Assembly (NCBI RefSeq): GCF_016734765.1
Contig: NZ_JAERQE010000005.1
Location: 123,428 to 187,427 of the forward strand
Direction: 5' to 3'
Length of the DNA stretch: 64,000 nucleotides
DNA from: Microvirga soli
Lineage (GTDB): Bacteria > Pseudomonadota > Alphaproteobacteria > Rhizobiales > Beijerinckiaceae
Positions within the stretch are counted from its first letter, which is position 1. The number at the start of each line of letters is the position of its first letter. Positions 47,090 through 54,980 of this stretch are shown one piece after another. A program made the position numbers and the translations under genes. The notes below the pieces were generated by a model that saw nothing but the letters and a program-made list of their open reading frames with translations, was not told the origin of the DNA and did no database searches.

Positions 47090-50050
47090 TCAATGCTTCT
47101 CGTGCGCAATCACTCCCCAAACCCTCGCGACATGCTCTCGCATCTCTCCCAAATGTTCCAGCAACACCTTTGCGCTTGGTAATCCTGCCACGGTGGAGAG
47201 ACGCTTCAGGATGATCAGCGGCACCCGATCGGCATCGAATTTGCCTTCAATCGTCAGGCGCTGCCACTGGAAGATCTCGTTGAAAAGTTTGTGCGCTTCG
47301 ATGAGTGTCCTTGCGTCAACGTTTGGCAATAAGGCTTTCGCTTGAGCCTCGGCGAAAGTGGCTTCCGTCGGCAAGCCCGCGAGCGTTGGATGCTTGCTCG
47401 CATAAGCCAGCACCAAGCCTTGCGCCATGAAGTCGAGATCGGTGAGGCCGCCGCGGGAGAGCTTCATGTCCCAGGGATCGTCGTCGCCCTTTTCCTGAGC
47501 GATGAGTTCGCGCATGGCGCGCACTTCCTTGAACACCTTCTTCGGGTCGCGTTTTACGGTGAGAATGTCCCGCACAGCCTCAGTAACCTCCGCGCAGAAC
47601 CCTTCGTCACCTGCGAGCACGCGGGCGCGGGTGAGCGCCATGTGCTCCCAGAGGTCGGCTTCACTCTTCTGATAGTTCACGAAGCCTTTGAACTGCGAGG
47701 CGACGGGGCCTTTTCCGCCCTGCGGGCGCAGGCGCAGGTCCACCTCATACAGCAGGCCACGGCGTGTCGGCACGGTGATCGCGGAGACGAGGCGCTGCGT
47801 CAGGCGCGTGTAGTAGACCACCGCGTCGAGGCTGCGCGGGCCGGTGCTCTCGCGGCGCTCCTCGTCGAAATCGTAGATCACCACGAGGTCGAGATCGGAG
47901 CCGGCCGTGAGCTCGCGGCTTCCCAAGCGACCGAGGCCCAGGATCGCGATGCGCGAACCCGGAACGGTGCCGTGATCGGCCTCGAAGGCGCGGCGCACTT
48001 CGTCGAAGGACGCACGGATGACAGCGCGTGCGATGGCGGCGTAGGCCTCGCCGGCCTGTGCGGGTGAGAGAACGCCAGAGAGAAGCCGTGCGCCGGTAAC
48101 GAAGCGCATCTGACGCGCCGCATCGCGAATGCGATCGAGGAAATCCTCGAAGTCGCGCGGCGGACCGATGAGCTGGCGCACCTGTTCTTCGATGGTCTCG
48201 TCATGGGTGGTGGGCGTGCCGAAGGCGGGATCAATCAGCGCATCGAGAACGTGGGGCGATTGCGCGACGGTGTCGGCCAAGCGCGGTGCCGTGCCGAGGA
48301 GATCGGCGAAGAGGAGCCGCAGACGGTCGTGGGATTGCAGGATGGTGAGGAGTTCGACGGCAGCCGGCATGCGGCCGAAAGCGCGGTCAAGGGCAGCCAA
48401 TGCACCATCGGGATCGGCGGTGCCGCCGAGCGCCGCGAGCAGCGCCGGCGTAAGTTCGGTCAGCACCTCGCGGGCGCGAGCGCTCTGGATCGCGGGACGG
48501 CGACCGAAATGCCAGCCCCGCACGGTCTCCGCCACGCGCTCGGGCTCATGAAAGCCGAGGCGCTGCAAGGTGGCCAGGGTATCGGGGTCGTTGTCCGAAC
48601 CGGTGAACACGAGGCTGCCGACGTCGGAGGCGAGTTCAGGCCCCTCCTCGAAGAGCAGCGCGTAGTGGCCCTGCACGATCTTCGCCTGATCGGTCAGCGC
48701 CTTCGAGAAAGCCTTGAGGTTAGGGTAGCCACAGAACCTGGCGAAGCGCTTGAGCTGCTCCTCATCCGAGGGCAGGCGCTGTGTCTGCTCGTCAGCCACC
48801 ATCTGCAGCCGGTGCTCGATGGTGCGCAGGAAGCGGTAGGCATCCGAGAGTTCGTCGCGAGCCTTGTCGGTGATCCAGCCTTCGTCATGAAGGGCTTTGA
48901 GCATATCGAGGGTGCGGCGCCCTCGTAGACCGGGACGGCGCCCACCGAAAACGAGCTGTTGCGTCTGCACGAAGAACTCGACCTCGCGGATGCCGCCGCG
49001 TCCGAGCTTGATGTCGTGGCCGGTCACTGCGATCTGATCGTGCCCGCGCACCGCGTGGATCTGGCGCTTCATGGCATGCACGTCGGCAATGGACGCGAAG
49101 TCGAAATACTTGCGCCAGATGAAGGGGCGCAGCTCCTTCAGGAAGTTCTCGCCGAGCGTCAGATCCCCGGCGATGGGCCTTGCCTTGATGAAGGCCGCGC
49201 GCTCCCAGTTCTGCCCCACCGTCTCGTAATAGACATAGGCCGATGACAGGGACACGGCGGTGGGCGTCGAGCCCGGATCGGGCCGCAGGCGATAATCGAC
49301 GCGGTGCACATAGCCGTCGGCCGTACGCTCCTGCAGCAGCTTGGCGAGTTGCTGTGCAATGCGCGTGTAGATTGTCGCGGCCTCGGAAGGATCCCGCAGG
49401 ATGGTCGTGTCCGGATCGAAGAAGATCACGAGGTCGATGTCGCTCGAGTAGTTGAGCTCCCCTGCCCCATGCTTGCCCAACGCCAGCACGGTGAAGCCGG
49501 AGCCCTCGCCCGGACGATCCGGGTTCACGAGAGTGACGCGGCCCAGATCCGCCATCTCCATCAGCACGAGATTGACGCCACCGGCAACAGACGCATCGGC
49601 AAAATCGGAGAGCGCCTGCGTGACCTCTTCTGTGCCCCAGAGCCCGCCGATATCGGCCAAGGCGACGAGGAGCGCGTGGGCATTGCGGTTCTGCCGAAAG
49701 GCCTGCACGGCATCATCGCGGGTGACGGCACCCGTGCGCAGCTCACGGAACAGGCCGGATTGGCTCTCGATGATTGCCCGATGCGCCTCCTCCGGAGAGG
49801 AGAAGGCCAGCCTCGCGACGCGGGCCGGATCGTTGACGATCAGCTGCCAGAGGAAGGGAGAATGGTCGGCCAGCCCCAGAAGGAGATCGCGGAAAAGACC
49901 CTCGCCGAGATGCTCAAGCAGATGGGCCGCCTCGGGCTCATCGCGCACGCGGTCGATAAAATCCTTCAGCTGCGCCTTCGCACGCTTCTGGTCGGCCACG
50001 AGCGGCGCCTTGGTCAGGCGGCTGAGGAGGGAGTTCTGAACATCCGGCAC
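47090..50050 (-). CDS. glnE: Bifunctional glutamine synthetase adenylyltransferase/deadenylylase
   Basis: Adjusts glutamine synthetase activity by adding or removing AMP in response to PII proteins. About 986 residues from GTG at 50050. A TTG at 50110 would add 20. Two nucleotidyltransferase cores are seen: N-terminal GELNYSSDIDLVIFFD and C-terminal TAGSDLDLVVIYDFD, each with the metal-binding Asp-x-Asp, and a helical domain between them with AGDLTLGENFLKEL and FLRTIEHRLQMV. Length is normal for the family. Confidence 0.95.
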   Translation of the reverse strand: MPDVQNSLLSRLTKAPLVADQKRAKAQLKDFIDRVRDEPEAAHLLEHLGEGLFRDLLLGLADHSPFLWQLIVNDPARVARLAFSSPEEAHRAIIESQSGLFRELRTGAVTRDDAVQAFRQNRNAHALLVALADIGGLWGTEEVTQALSDFADASVAGGVNLVLMEMADLGRVTLVNPDRPGEGSGFTVLALGKHGAGELNYSSDIDLVIFFDPDTTILRDPSEAATIYTRIAQQLAKLLQERTADGYVHRVDYRLRPDPGSTPTAVSLSSAYVYYETVGQNWERAAFIKARPIAGDLTLGENFLKELRPFIWRKYFDFASIADVHAMKRQIHAVRGHDQIAVTGHDIKLGRGGIREVEFFVQTQQLVFGGRRPGLRGRRTLDMLKALHDEGWITDKARDELSDAYRFLRTIEHRLQMVADEQTQRLPSDEEQLKRFARFCGYPNLKAFSKALTDQAKIVQGHYALLFEEGPELASDVGSLVFTGSDNDPDTLATLQRLGFHEPERVAETVRGWHFGRRPAIQSARAREVLTELTPALLAALGGTADPDGALAALDRAFGRMPAAVELLTILQSHDRLRLLFADLLGTAPRLADTVAQSPHVLDALIDPAFGTPTTHDETIEEQVRQLIGPPRDFEDFLDRIRDAARQMRFVTGARLLSGVLSPAQAGEAYAAIARAVIRASFDEVRRAFEADHGTVPGSRIAILGLGRLGSRELTAGSDLDLVVIYDFDEERRESTGPRSLDAVVYYTRLTQRLVSAITVPTRRGLLYEVDLRLRPQGGKGPVASQFKGFVNYQKSEADLWEHMALTRARVLAGDEGFCAEVTEAVRDILTVKRDPKKVFKEVRAMRELIAQEKGDDDPWDMKLSRGGLTDLDFMAQGLVLAYASKHPTLAGLPTEATFAEAQAKALLPNVDARTLIEAHKLFNEIFQWQRLTIEGKFDADRVPLIILKRLSTVAGLPSAKVLLEHLGEMREHVARVWGVIAHEKH

Positions 50051-50144
50051 AGCGGGTCTCTTCGGCTTTCTGCGACGAGCCGAGTGTTCATGCCCGAGGT
50101 TTGGAGGCAACTGAAAACTGCCGAGGGGCTCTCATCCTTCAGGC

Positions 50145-51578
50145 TTAAGCGGCGGTCTGAAGGGATGTCTGGGGCAGTTCCACGGCCTTGAGCGGCAGGG
50201 CCAGGACGACCCGCAGGCCCGGCTCGTTATCCTCCAGGCGCAACACGCCGCCATGGAGGCGCGCCACCGCCGCAACGAGGCTCAGGCCCAAGCCGAAGCC
50301 GGGACGGGAGCGGGCCGTTTCCAGACGGACGAAGCGCTCAAGCACCCTGCCCCGCTCGGATTCCGGAATGCCTAGCCCCCGGTCCGCCACCGCGATCAGC
50401 ACCTCGCCATCGCGGCGATGGGCCGACACGCTGATCGTTTTGTTGGGAGTGTCCGACGAGGCACCATATTTGAGGGCGTTGTCGAGGAGGTTCGACATGG
50501 CCTGCCCGAGGAGCTCGCGGCTGCCGTGAACCGGCAGGTTGTCCTCGACCGAGACCTCAAGATCCACTCCGGCTTCCTCGGCCAGCGCATCGTAGAGTTC
50601 GGCCACGCCGCGCACAGCCTCGGCGGCGTCGAAATCGGCCAGTCCCTCGCGGGCGCTGCCTGCCTCGAGGCGCGCGATCATCAACAGCGCGTTGAAGATG
50701 CGGATGAGGTTGTCGCTCTCGTCGATGGTCGCCTCCAACGCTGTCTTCAGCTCGTCGGGCGTCTTGGCCGTGCGCAGGGCCTCGTCGGCCTTGTTGCGCA
50801 GGCGCGTCAGCGGCGTCTTGAGGTCGTGGGCGATGTTGTCGGAAACCTCCTGCATTCCGCGCATCAGCTCGCCGATGCGGTCGAGCATGGCATTGAGGTT
50901 CTGCGCGAGCCGGTCGAGCTCGTCGCCGGTTCCCGCCACCTTCAGCCGTCCGCCGAGATCGCCCGCCATGATGTGGCGGGTGATGTCCGTCATGTCGTCG
51001 ACGCGTTTGAGCACCCGTCGCGTGATGAACCATCCGCCGAGGCAGCCGAGCACGCCGATGAACAGGAGCGAATAGCCGAAGGCACGTTGGATGATGTCGC
51101 GCAGGCGCCGGCGTTCCTCGATGTCGCGCCCGACGAGAAGCCTGAACCCACCAGGCAGAAGATACACGCGCACGATCGCTACATCGGGCCGCGTCTCCGT
51201 CTCGTCGGTGCGGTTGTAGAGCGTTTCGAACTGACCTGTCCGGCCAAGAACATCGGGAGGCAGAGCGCCCACATTGCCGGCGATGCGTTCGCCCGTCTCG
51301 GTCGTGACGAGATAGATCAAGGCGCCAGGCGCCCGCGAGCGGCGCTCGACGCTGGTCACGAGGCGGCGCAGCCCTCCGAACCTGTACAGGCTGGACAAGC
51401 TGTCGATCTCGCTCTCGATTGTGGAGACGAACTGCTCCGTGAGCAGCCGCTGGGCGTTCCAGGCCACATAGCCAAGGCCCACGAAAGCGAAGACGGTGAA
51501 GATGAGGAGGTAGGCGAGAGACAGCTTGAAGGCGGTCGTGCGGACGAGCTTGCCGATTGCGCTCATAAAGGCGCTCAT
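50145..51578 (-). CDS. Two-component sensor histidine kinase (HAMP)
   Basis: 477 residues. Two membrane helices (about 11-33 and 152-175) flank a periplasmic sensor domain, followed by HAMP (about 175-225). The H-box is DNIAHDLKTPLTRLRNKA, and the ATPase motifs are DNALKYG, DRGLGIPE and GFGLGLSLV. It is 11 bases downstream of its response regulator gene on the same strand. In rhizobia this pair sits between degP and glnE and is thought to answer envelope or pH stress (inference from position). Confidence 0.9.
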   Translation of the reverse strand: MSAFMSAIGKLVRTTAFKLSLAYLLIFTVFAFVGLGYVAWNAQRLLTEQFVSTIESEIDSLSSLYRFGGLRRLVTSVERRSRAPGALIYLVTTETGERIAGNVGALPPDVLGRTGQFETLYNRTDETETRPDVAIVRVYLLPGGFRLLVGRDIEERRRLRDIIQRAFGYSLLFIGVLGCLGGWFITRRVLKRVDDMTDITRHIMAGDLGGRLKVAGTGDELDRLAQNLNAMLDRIGELMRGMQEVSDNIAHDLKTPLTRLRNKADEALRTAKTPDELKTALEATIDESDNLIRIFNALLMIARLEAGSAREGLADFDAAEAVRGVAELYDALAEEAGVDLEVSVEDNLPVHGSRELLGQAMSNLLDNALKYGASSDTPNKTISVSAHRRDGEVLIAVADRGLGIPESERGRVLERFVRLETARSRPGFGLGLSLVAAVARLHGGVLRLEDNEPGLRVVLALPLKAVELPQTSLQTAA

Positions 51579-51588
51579 GACGGCGTTC

Positions 51589-52287
51589 TCACTCGTCGTC
51601 CCCCTCGGCACCGACGCGCACCGTATAGCCCGCGCCTCGGATGGTGTGGATGAGAGGCTTGTCGAAACCCTTGTCGATCTTGGCGCGCAGGCGCGACACG
51701 TGAACGTCAATCACGTTGGTTTGGGGATCGAAGTGATAATCCCACACATGCTCCAGCAGCATGGTGCGGGTGACCACCTGATTGGCGTTCTTCATCAGGT
51801 ATTCGAGCAGCCGGAACTCGCGCGGCTGCAGCACGATCTCCTGCCCCGACCGGGTCACGCGATGGGACAGGCGGTCGAGTTCCAGATCGGCGATGCGGTA
51901 GACAGTCGGCTCGGCATTGGGTGCGGAGGCACGGCGGCGCGAGAGAACCTCGACGCGTGCGAGAAGCTCGGAGAAGGCGTAAGGCTTCGGCAGGTAATCG
52001 TCGCCGCCCGCGCGCAGCCCCTTCACCCGGTCGTCCACTTGGCCCAACGCCGAGAGGATGAGCACGGGTGTCTCCACCTTTTGCTCGCGGAGCGACCGGA
52101 TCAGGGAGAGGCCGTCGAGCTTGGGCAGCATACGGTCGACTACGAGCACGTCGTAGTCGCCGGCTTCCGCCATGGCATAGCCGTCGAGGCCATCCGCGGC
52201 GTGGTCCGCCACGTGTCCTGCTTCCCGAAACGCCTTGACGAGGTAGGAGGCGGCCTCCCTGTCGTCCTCGATGATCAGAATCCGCAT
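51589..52287 (-). CDS. OmpR-family response regulator
   Basis: 232 residues. The receiver domain begins MRILIIEDDREAASYLV, with the phospho-acceptor Asp in LVVDRMLPKLDG and the conserved Lys in DDYLPKPY. The winged-helix DNA-binding domain ends with HVSRLRAKIDKGF and IHTIRGAGYTVR. The start is at MRILIIEDD, since the long open frame upstream is not conserved. It is first of a two-gene unit with the kinase. A strong hairpin-T tract stands 19 bases before the ATG. Confidence 0.93.
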   Translation of the reverse strand: MRILIIEDDREAASYLVKAFREAGHVADHAADGLDGYAMAEAGDYDVLVVDRMLPKLDGLSLIRSLREQKVETPVLILSALGQVDDRVKGLRAGGDDYLPKPYAFSELLARVEVLSRRRASAPNAEPTVYRIADLELDRLSHRVTRSGQEIVLQPREFRLLEYLMKNANQVVTRTMLLEHVWDYHFDPQTNVIDVHVSRLRAKIDKGFDKPLIHTIRGAGYTVRVGAEGDDE

Positions 52288-52305
52288 CGGCCTGCACGCT
52301 ACACA

Positions 52306-52361
52306 AGAAAAAAGCCCGTCGACGGACCGGTCCTGGAGGGGAAAGACCGGTCCGTCGCGGG
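52306..52361 (-). terminator. Strong hairpin with T-tract between degP and the regulator gene
   Basis: A 12-bp perfect stem GACGGACCGGTC/GACCGGTCCGTC (52321-52332 with 52345-52356), extended by five more pairs with one bulge. On the minus strand it is followed by TTTTTTCTTG. It can end the degP transcript. Because it also stands just before the regulator start, it could act as an attenuator. Confidence 0.85.
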
Positions 52362-52430
52362 CAGAAGACACCAGGTGTCGGGGGCAATCAACAGGAAAGC
52401 CTGGTGCCTGTGCTGTTATCCGAGGGGGCA

Positions 52431-52536
52431 CGCATTTCCCGGCGAAGTGGAAACCGGTTCGCCGTAAGGAAATGCGGCAACTCCAGAGCATCGGATGGAT
52501 CCCAAAAGTGGTGTCCACTTTTGGGTCCGATGCTTA
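52431..52536. repeat. Family B palindromic repeat abutting the degP stop
   Basis: Two modules: CGCATTTCC...GGAAATGCG with inner CGGCGAA...TTCGCCG (52431-52476), then GAGCATCGGA...TCCGATGCTT with inner CCAAAAGTGG-TGT-CCACTTTTGG. The last bases of the second module contain the TAA stop of degP. Confidence 0.88.
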
Positions 52537-53748
52537 GACGCCCTTCGGCTGGCTCGCGACCTCGAGGGTCACGGTCCGCTCCTTGCCCTCACGCCAGAGG
52601 GTGAGCGACAGGGTCTTGCCCGGAGCGACATTGGCCACCTTGCGGGACAGATCCTTGGCCTCGTTGATCGGCTGGCCGTCGACGGCGATGATCGTGTCGC
52701 CCGTCTTGATGCCGGCCTTGGCCGCAGGACCGTCCTTCACGGCTTCGGCCACAAGGGCGCCCTTGGGCTCCTTCAGGCCGATCGCCTCGGCGATCTCCTT
52801 GGTCACCGGCTGCATCTGCACGCCGATGAAGCCGCGGGTCACGGAGCCGCTCTCCTTCAGGGACGCAACAACGGTCTCGACCGTGCTCGCCGGGATGGCA
52901 AACGCAATACCCACATTGCCACCCGACGGCGAGAAGATCGCCGTGTTCACGCCCACCACCTCGCCTGCGAGGTTGAAGGTCGGGCCGCCCGAGTTGCCCC
53001 GGTTCACCGAAGCGTCGATCTGGATGAAGTCGTCATAGGGTCCGGCGCCGATGTCGCGGTGCTGGGCCGACACGATGCCGGCCGTCACCGTGCCGCCGAG
53101 GCCGAACGGGTTGCCGATGGCCACCACCCAGTCGCCGATGCGGGCCTTCTGGCCGGCGAGGCGAACGTAGGGGAAGTCGCTGCCCTCGACCTTCAGCAGG
53201 GCCAGGTCCGTCTTCGAGTCGGTGCCGACCACCTTGGCGTCCAGGGTCTTGCCGTCGTCCATGGTGATCTCGACCTCGGAGCCCTTGTCGACCACGTGGT
53301 TGTTGGTCACGATGAAGCCGTCAGCGGAAACGAAGAAGCCGGAACCCATGGACTGGCCAAACCGGCGGGGCTGCTCGCGGCGCTGGCCGCGATCGCCACG
53401 ATCACCGCGTTCGCCATCACGGAACTGGCGGAAGAAGCGCTCCATCGGGTGGCCGGGGGGCAGGTCCGGCATCGAGAACTGCTGGCCGTTCTCATCGTCG
53501 TCGCGATCGGCCACGTTCTGCACCTTGACCTTCACGGACACGACAGCGGGCTTCACCCGCTCGATCACGTCGGCAAAGGACGGAACATTCTGCACCGGCT
53601 GGGCCATGGAGCGCAGCTCGGCATGGGCGGCATTGGGGGCAACCAGACCGCTCTCGACGGCGCCGCCTGCGATCAACGCAGCCACGGCCGCCGCGCCGAG
53701 CCATTTTACGGTGCGCTTGCGGGCGGGAGTGGAAACCTTGTCCGACAT
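52534..53748 (-). CDS. degP: Do-family periplasmic serine protease with a single PDZ domain
   Basis: A periplasmic protease/chaperone for misfolded envelope proteins, 404 residues. A signal-anchor (about 12-40) is followed by an Arg/Asp-rich linker. The catalytic triad is His151 (TNNHVV), Asp181 (KTDLALL) and Ser253 (RGNSGGP). One PDZ domain follows (GFIGVQMQPVTKEIAE...DTIIAVDG), and the protein stops at SQPKGV, where related DegP1 proteins of about 500 residues continue into PDZ2. The start at MSDKVSTPARK is supported by GAGGAGAG. The stop lies in a repeat element. Confidence 0.93.
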   Translation of the reverse strand: MSDKVSTPARKRTVKWLGAAAVAALIAGGAVESGLVAPNAAHAELRSMAQPVQNVPSFADVIERVKPAVVSVKVKVQNVADRDDDENGQQFSMPDLPPGHPMERFFRQFRDGERGDRGDRGQRREQPRRFGQSMGSGFFVSADGFIVTNNHVVDKGSEVEITMDDGKTLDAKVVGTDSKTDLALLKVEGSDFPYVRLAGQKARIGDWVVAIGNPFGLGGTVTAGIVSAQHRDIGAGPYDDFIQIDASVNRGNSGGPTFNLAGEVVGVNTAIFSPSGGNVGIAFAIPASTVETVVASLKESGSVTRGFIGVQMQPVTKEIAEAIGLKEPKGALVAEAVKDGPAAKAGIKTGDTIIAVDGQPINEAKDLSRKVANVAPGKTLSLTLWREGKERTVTLEVASQPKGV

Positions 53749-53877
53749 CTCTTGTCTCTCCTCGAAGAACCCTTGTCGGTTCGTCATGGGAGCAAGATGG
53801 GGGTTGGCGCCTTACGGCACCCTCACCTGTAGATGAAATGTTGGTAAGGTTTCGCGACCGGCGGACAGCGCCGTCTT

Positions 53878-54300
53878 TCACCGGCTCGTGCGGGACAACC
53901 GCCTGAGGTGCTTGCGGCCGGATTTCTTCACATTCAGACTTCCGGTCGAGTTCATTTTCATTTTTCGCCGACCGGCACTTTGGGCAGTCTCGGCCTTGCT
54001 CCGGATCGAGCCTGTGGCGGGCGCCAGATGCCTGTCCGGTGCATCGTTGATCGCCCTCCTTGGTGGCAGCGGCGTATCCTTACGAGCAACAAAAGCACGG
54101 GTCATGCATTCGGTCACATGCGCACCACGCCGCTTCACAATCCGCTGGAAACTGTCGACGCCGATCTTTCCCTTCGGGGCAATCGCAAGCCTCGCCTCCT
54201 GACGACAGGCCTCACGCTTGGCGACGAGATTTTCATCTGATCGTGCAGCAAAAGGAAGAACGAGGAGGACAAAACCCAATCCAAAGGCCGCAGCTTTCAC
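53878..54300 (-). CDS. Secreted hypothetical protein (140 aa)
   Basis: A GTG start after AAAGGGA, then signal peptide MKAAAFGLGFVLLVLPFAARS. Two cysteines lie in REACRQEARLAI and HVTECMTRAF, a spacing reminiscent of small periplasmic PsiF-like proteins. The rest is very basic, ending RKHLRRLSRTSR. It lies between degP and the ccm genes. Function unknown. Confidence 0.6.
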   Translation of the reverse strand: MKAAAFGLGFVLLVLPFAARSDENLVAKREACRQEARLAIAPKGKIGVDSFQRIVKRRGAHVTECMTRAFVARKDTPLPPRRAINDAPDRHLAPATGSIRSKAETAQSAGRRKMKMNSTGSLNVKKSGRKHLRRLSRTSR

Positions 54301-54515
54301 GACCGTCCCTTTCGCAGGAAATATCAGGAGATTGATGGCCCGATATCACCAGCTTGGCGGTTTGGCACAGCGACAAATTGGCATGTTCACTGGAAAAAGC
54401 GGCGTCGTTTCCAACCGGAGAACAAGATCCTAGCGGACGGAGATTTTGCTCTTATGGCTAGGCAAGAAGACTGCACTTCCGGGTGCAGCTTTCATGAAAT
54501 CTGTAAGCTTGTGGC
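54301..54515. other. Intergenic region with a ccm-operon hairpin
   Basis: No supported gene. The minus strand shows CTGCAC-CCGGAA-GTGCAG (54471-54488) followed by TCTTCTTG about 25 bases after the ccmH stop, a modest terminator for the cytochrome c maturation genes. The rest probably holds the promoter of the secreted hypothetical gene. Confidence 0.5.
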
Positions 54516-54977
54516 TCAAGCGCTTTGATCGCGCTTGAGCAGGTTCTCCAGCGCCTTGCGCTCCTCATCGTCGAGGGTTGCGGCTTTAGGCTGCGGGCGC
54601 GTTCTCATGGCAGCATAGGCACCGACTCCGCCCAGCACCATAACAAGGGCCGGCGTGAGCCAGAGCAGCAATGTATGCATTCCGAAAGTGGGTTTGAGCA
54701 GCACGAACTCGCCGTAGCGCTGGACGAGGAAGTTCTCGACCTGATCGTTCGTGTCGCCGGCCACGAGGCGTTCGCGCACGAGGAGGCGCAGGTCCTTGGC
54801 GAGCTGGGCGTCTGAATCGTCGATGGACTGGTTCTGACAGACGAGGCAGCGCAGGCCCGCCGAGATCTCGCGGGCGCGCTTTTCCAAGCCTGGGTCCTTC
54901 AGCACCTCGCCCGGCTGCACGGCAAAGGCGGAGGCGCTGAAGAGTAGGGCCGCGACGATGGCGAGGACGAAGCGCAT
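54516..54977 (-). CDS. ccmH: Cytochrome c maturation protein CcmH
   Basis: Keeps apocytochrome c reduced for haem attachment, 153 residues. A signal peptide, then the redox motif LRCLVCQNQSIDDSDA (Cys44, Cys47), and a C-terminal membrane anchor (LLLWLTPALVMVLGGVGAY). Called CycL in rhizobia. It follows ccmF by three bases and is the last gene of the ccmI-E-F-H unit. Confidence 0.95.
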   Translation of the reverse strand: MRFVLAIVAALLFSASAFAVQPGEVLKDPGLEKRAREISAGLRCLVCQNQSIDDSDAQLAKDLRLLVRERLVAGDTNDQVENFLVQRYGEFVLLKPTFGMHTLLLWLTPALVMVLGGVGAYAAMRTRPQPKAATLDDEERKALENLLKRDQSA

Positions 54978-54980
54978 GGC

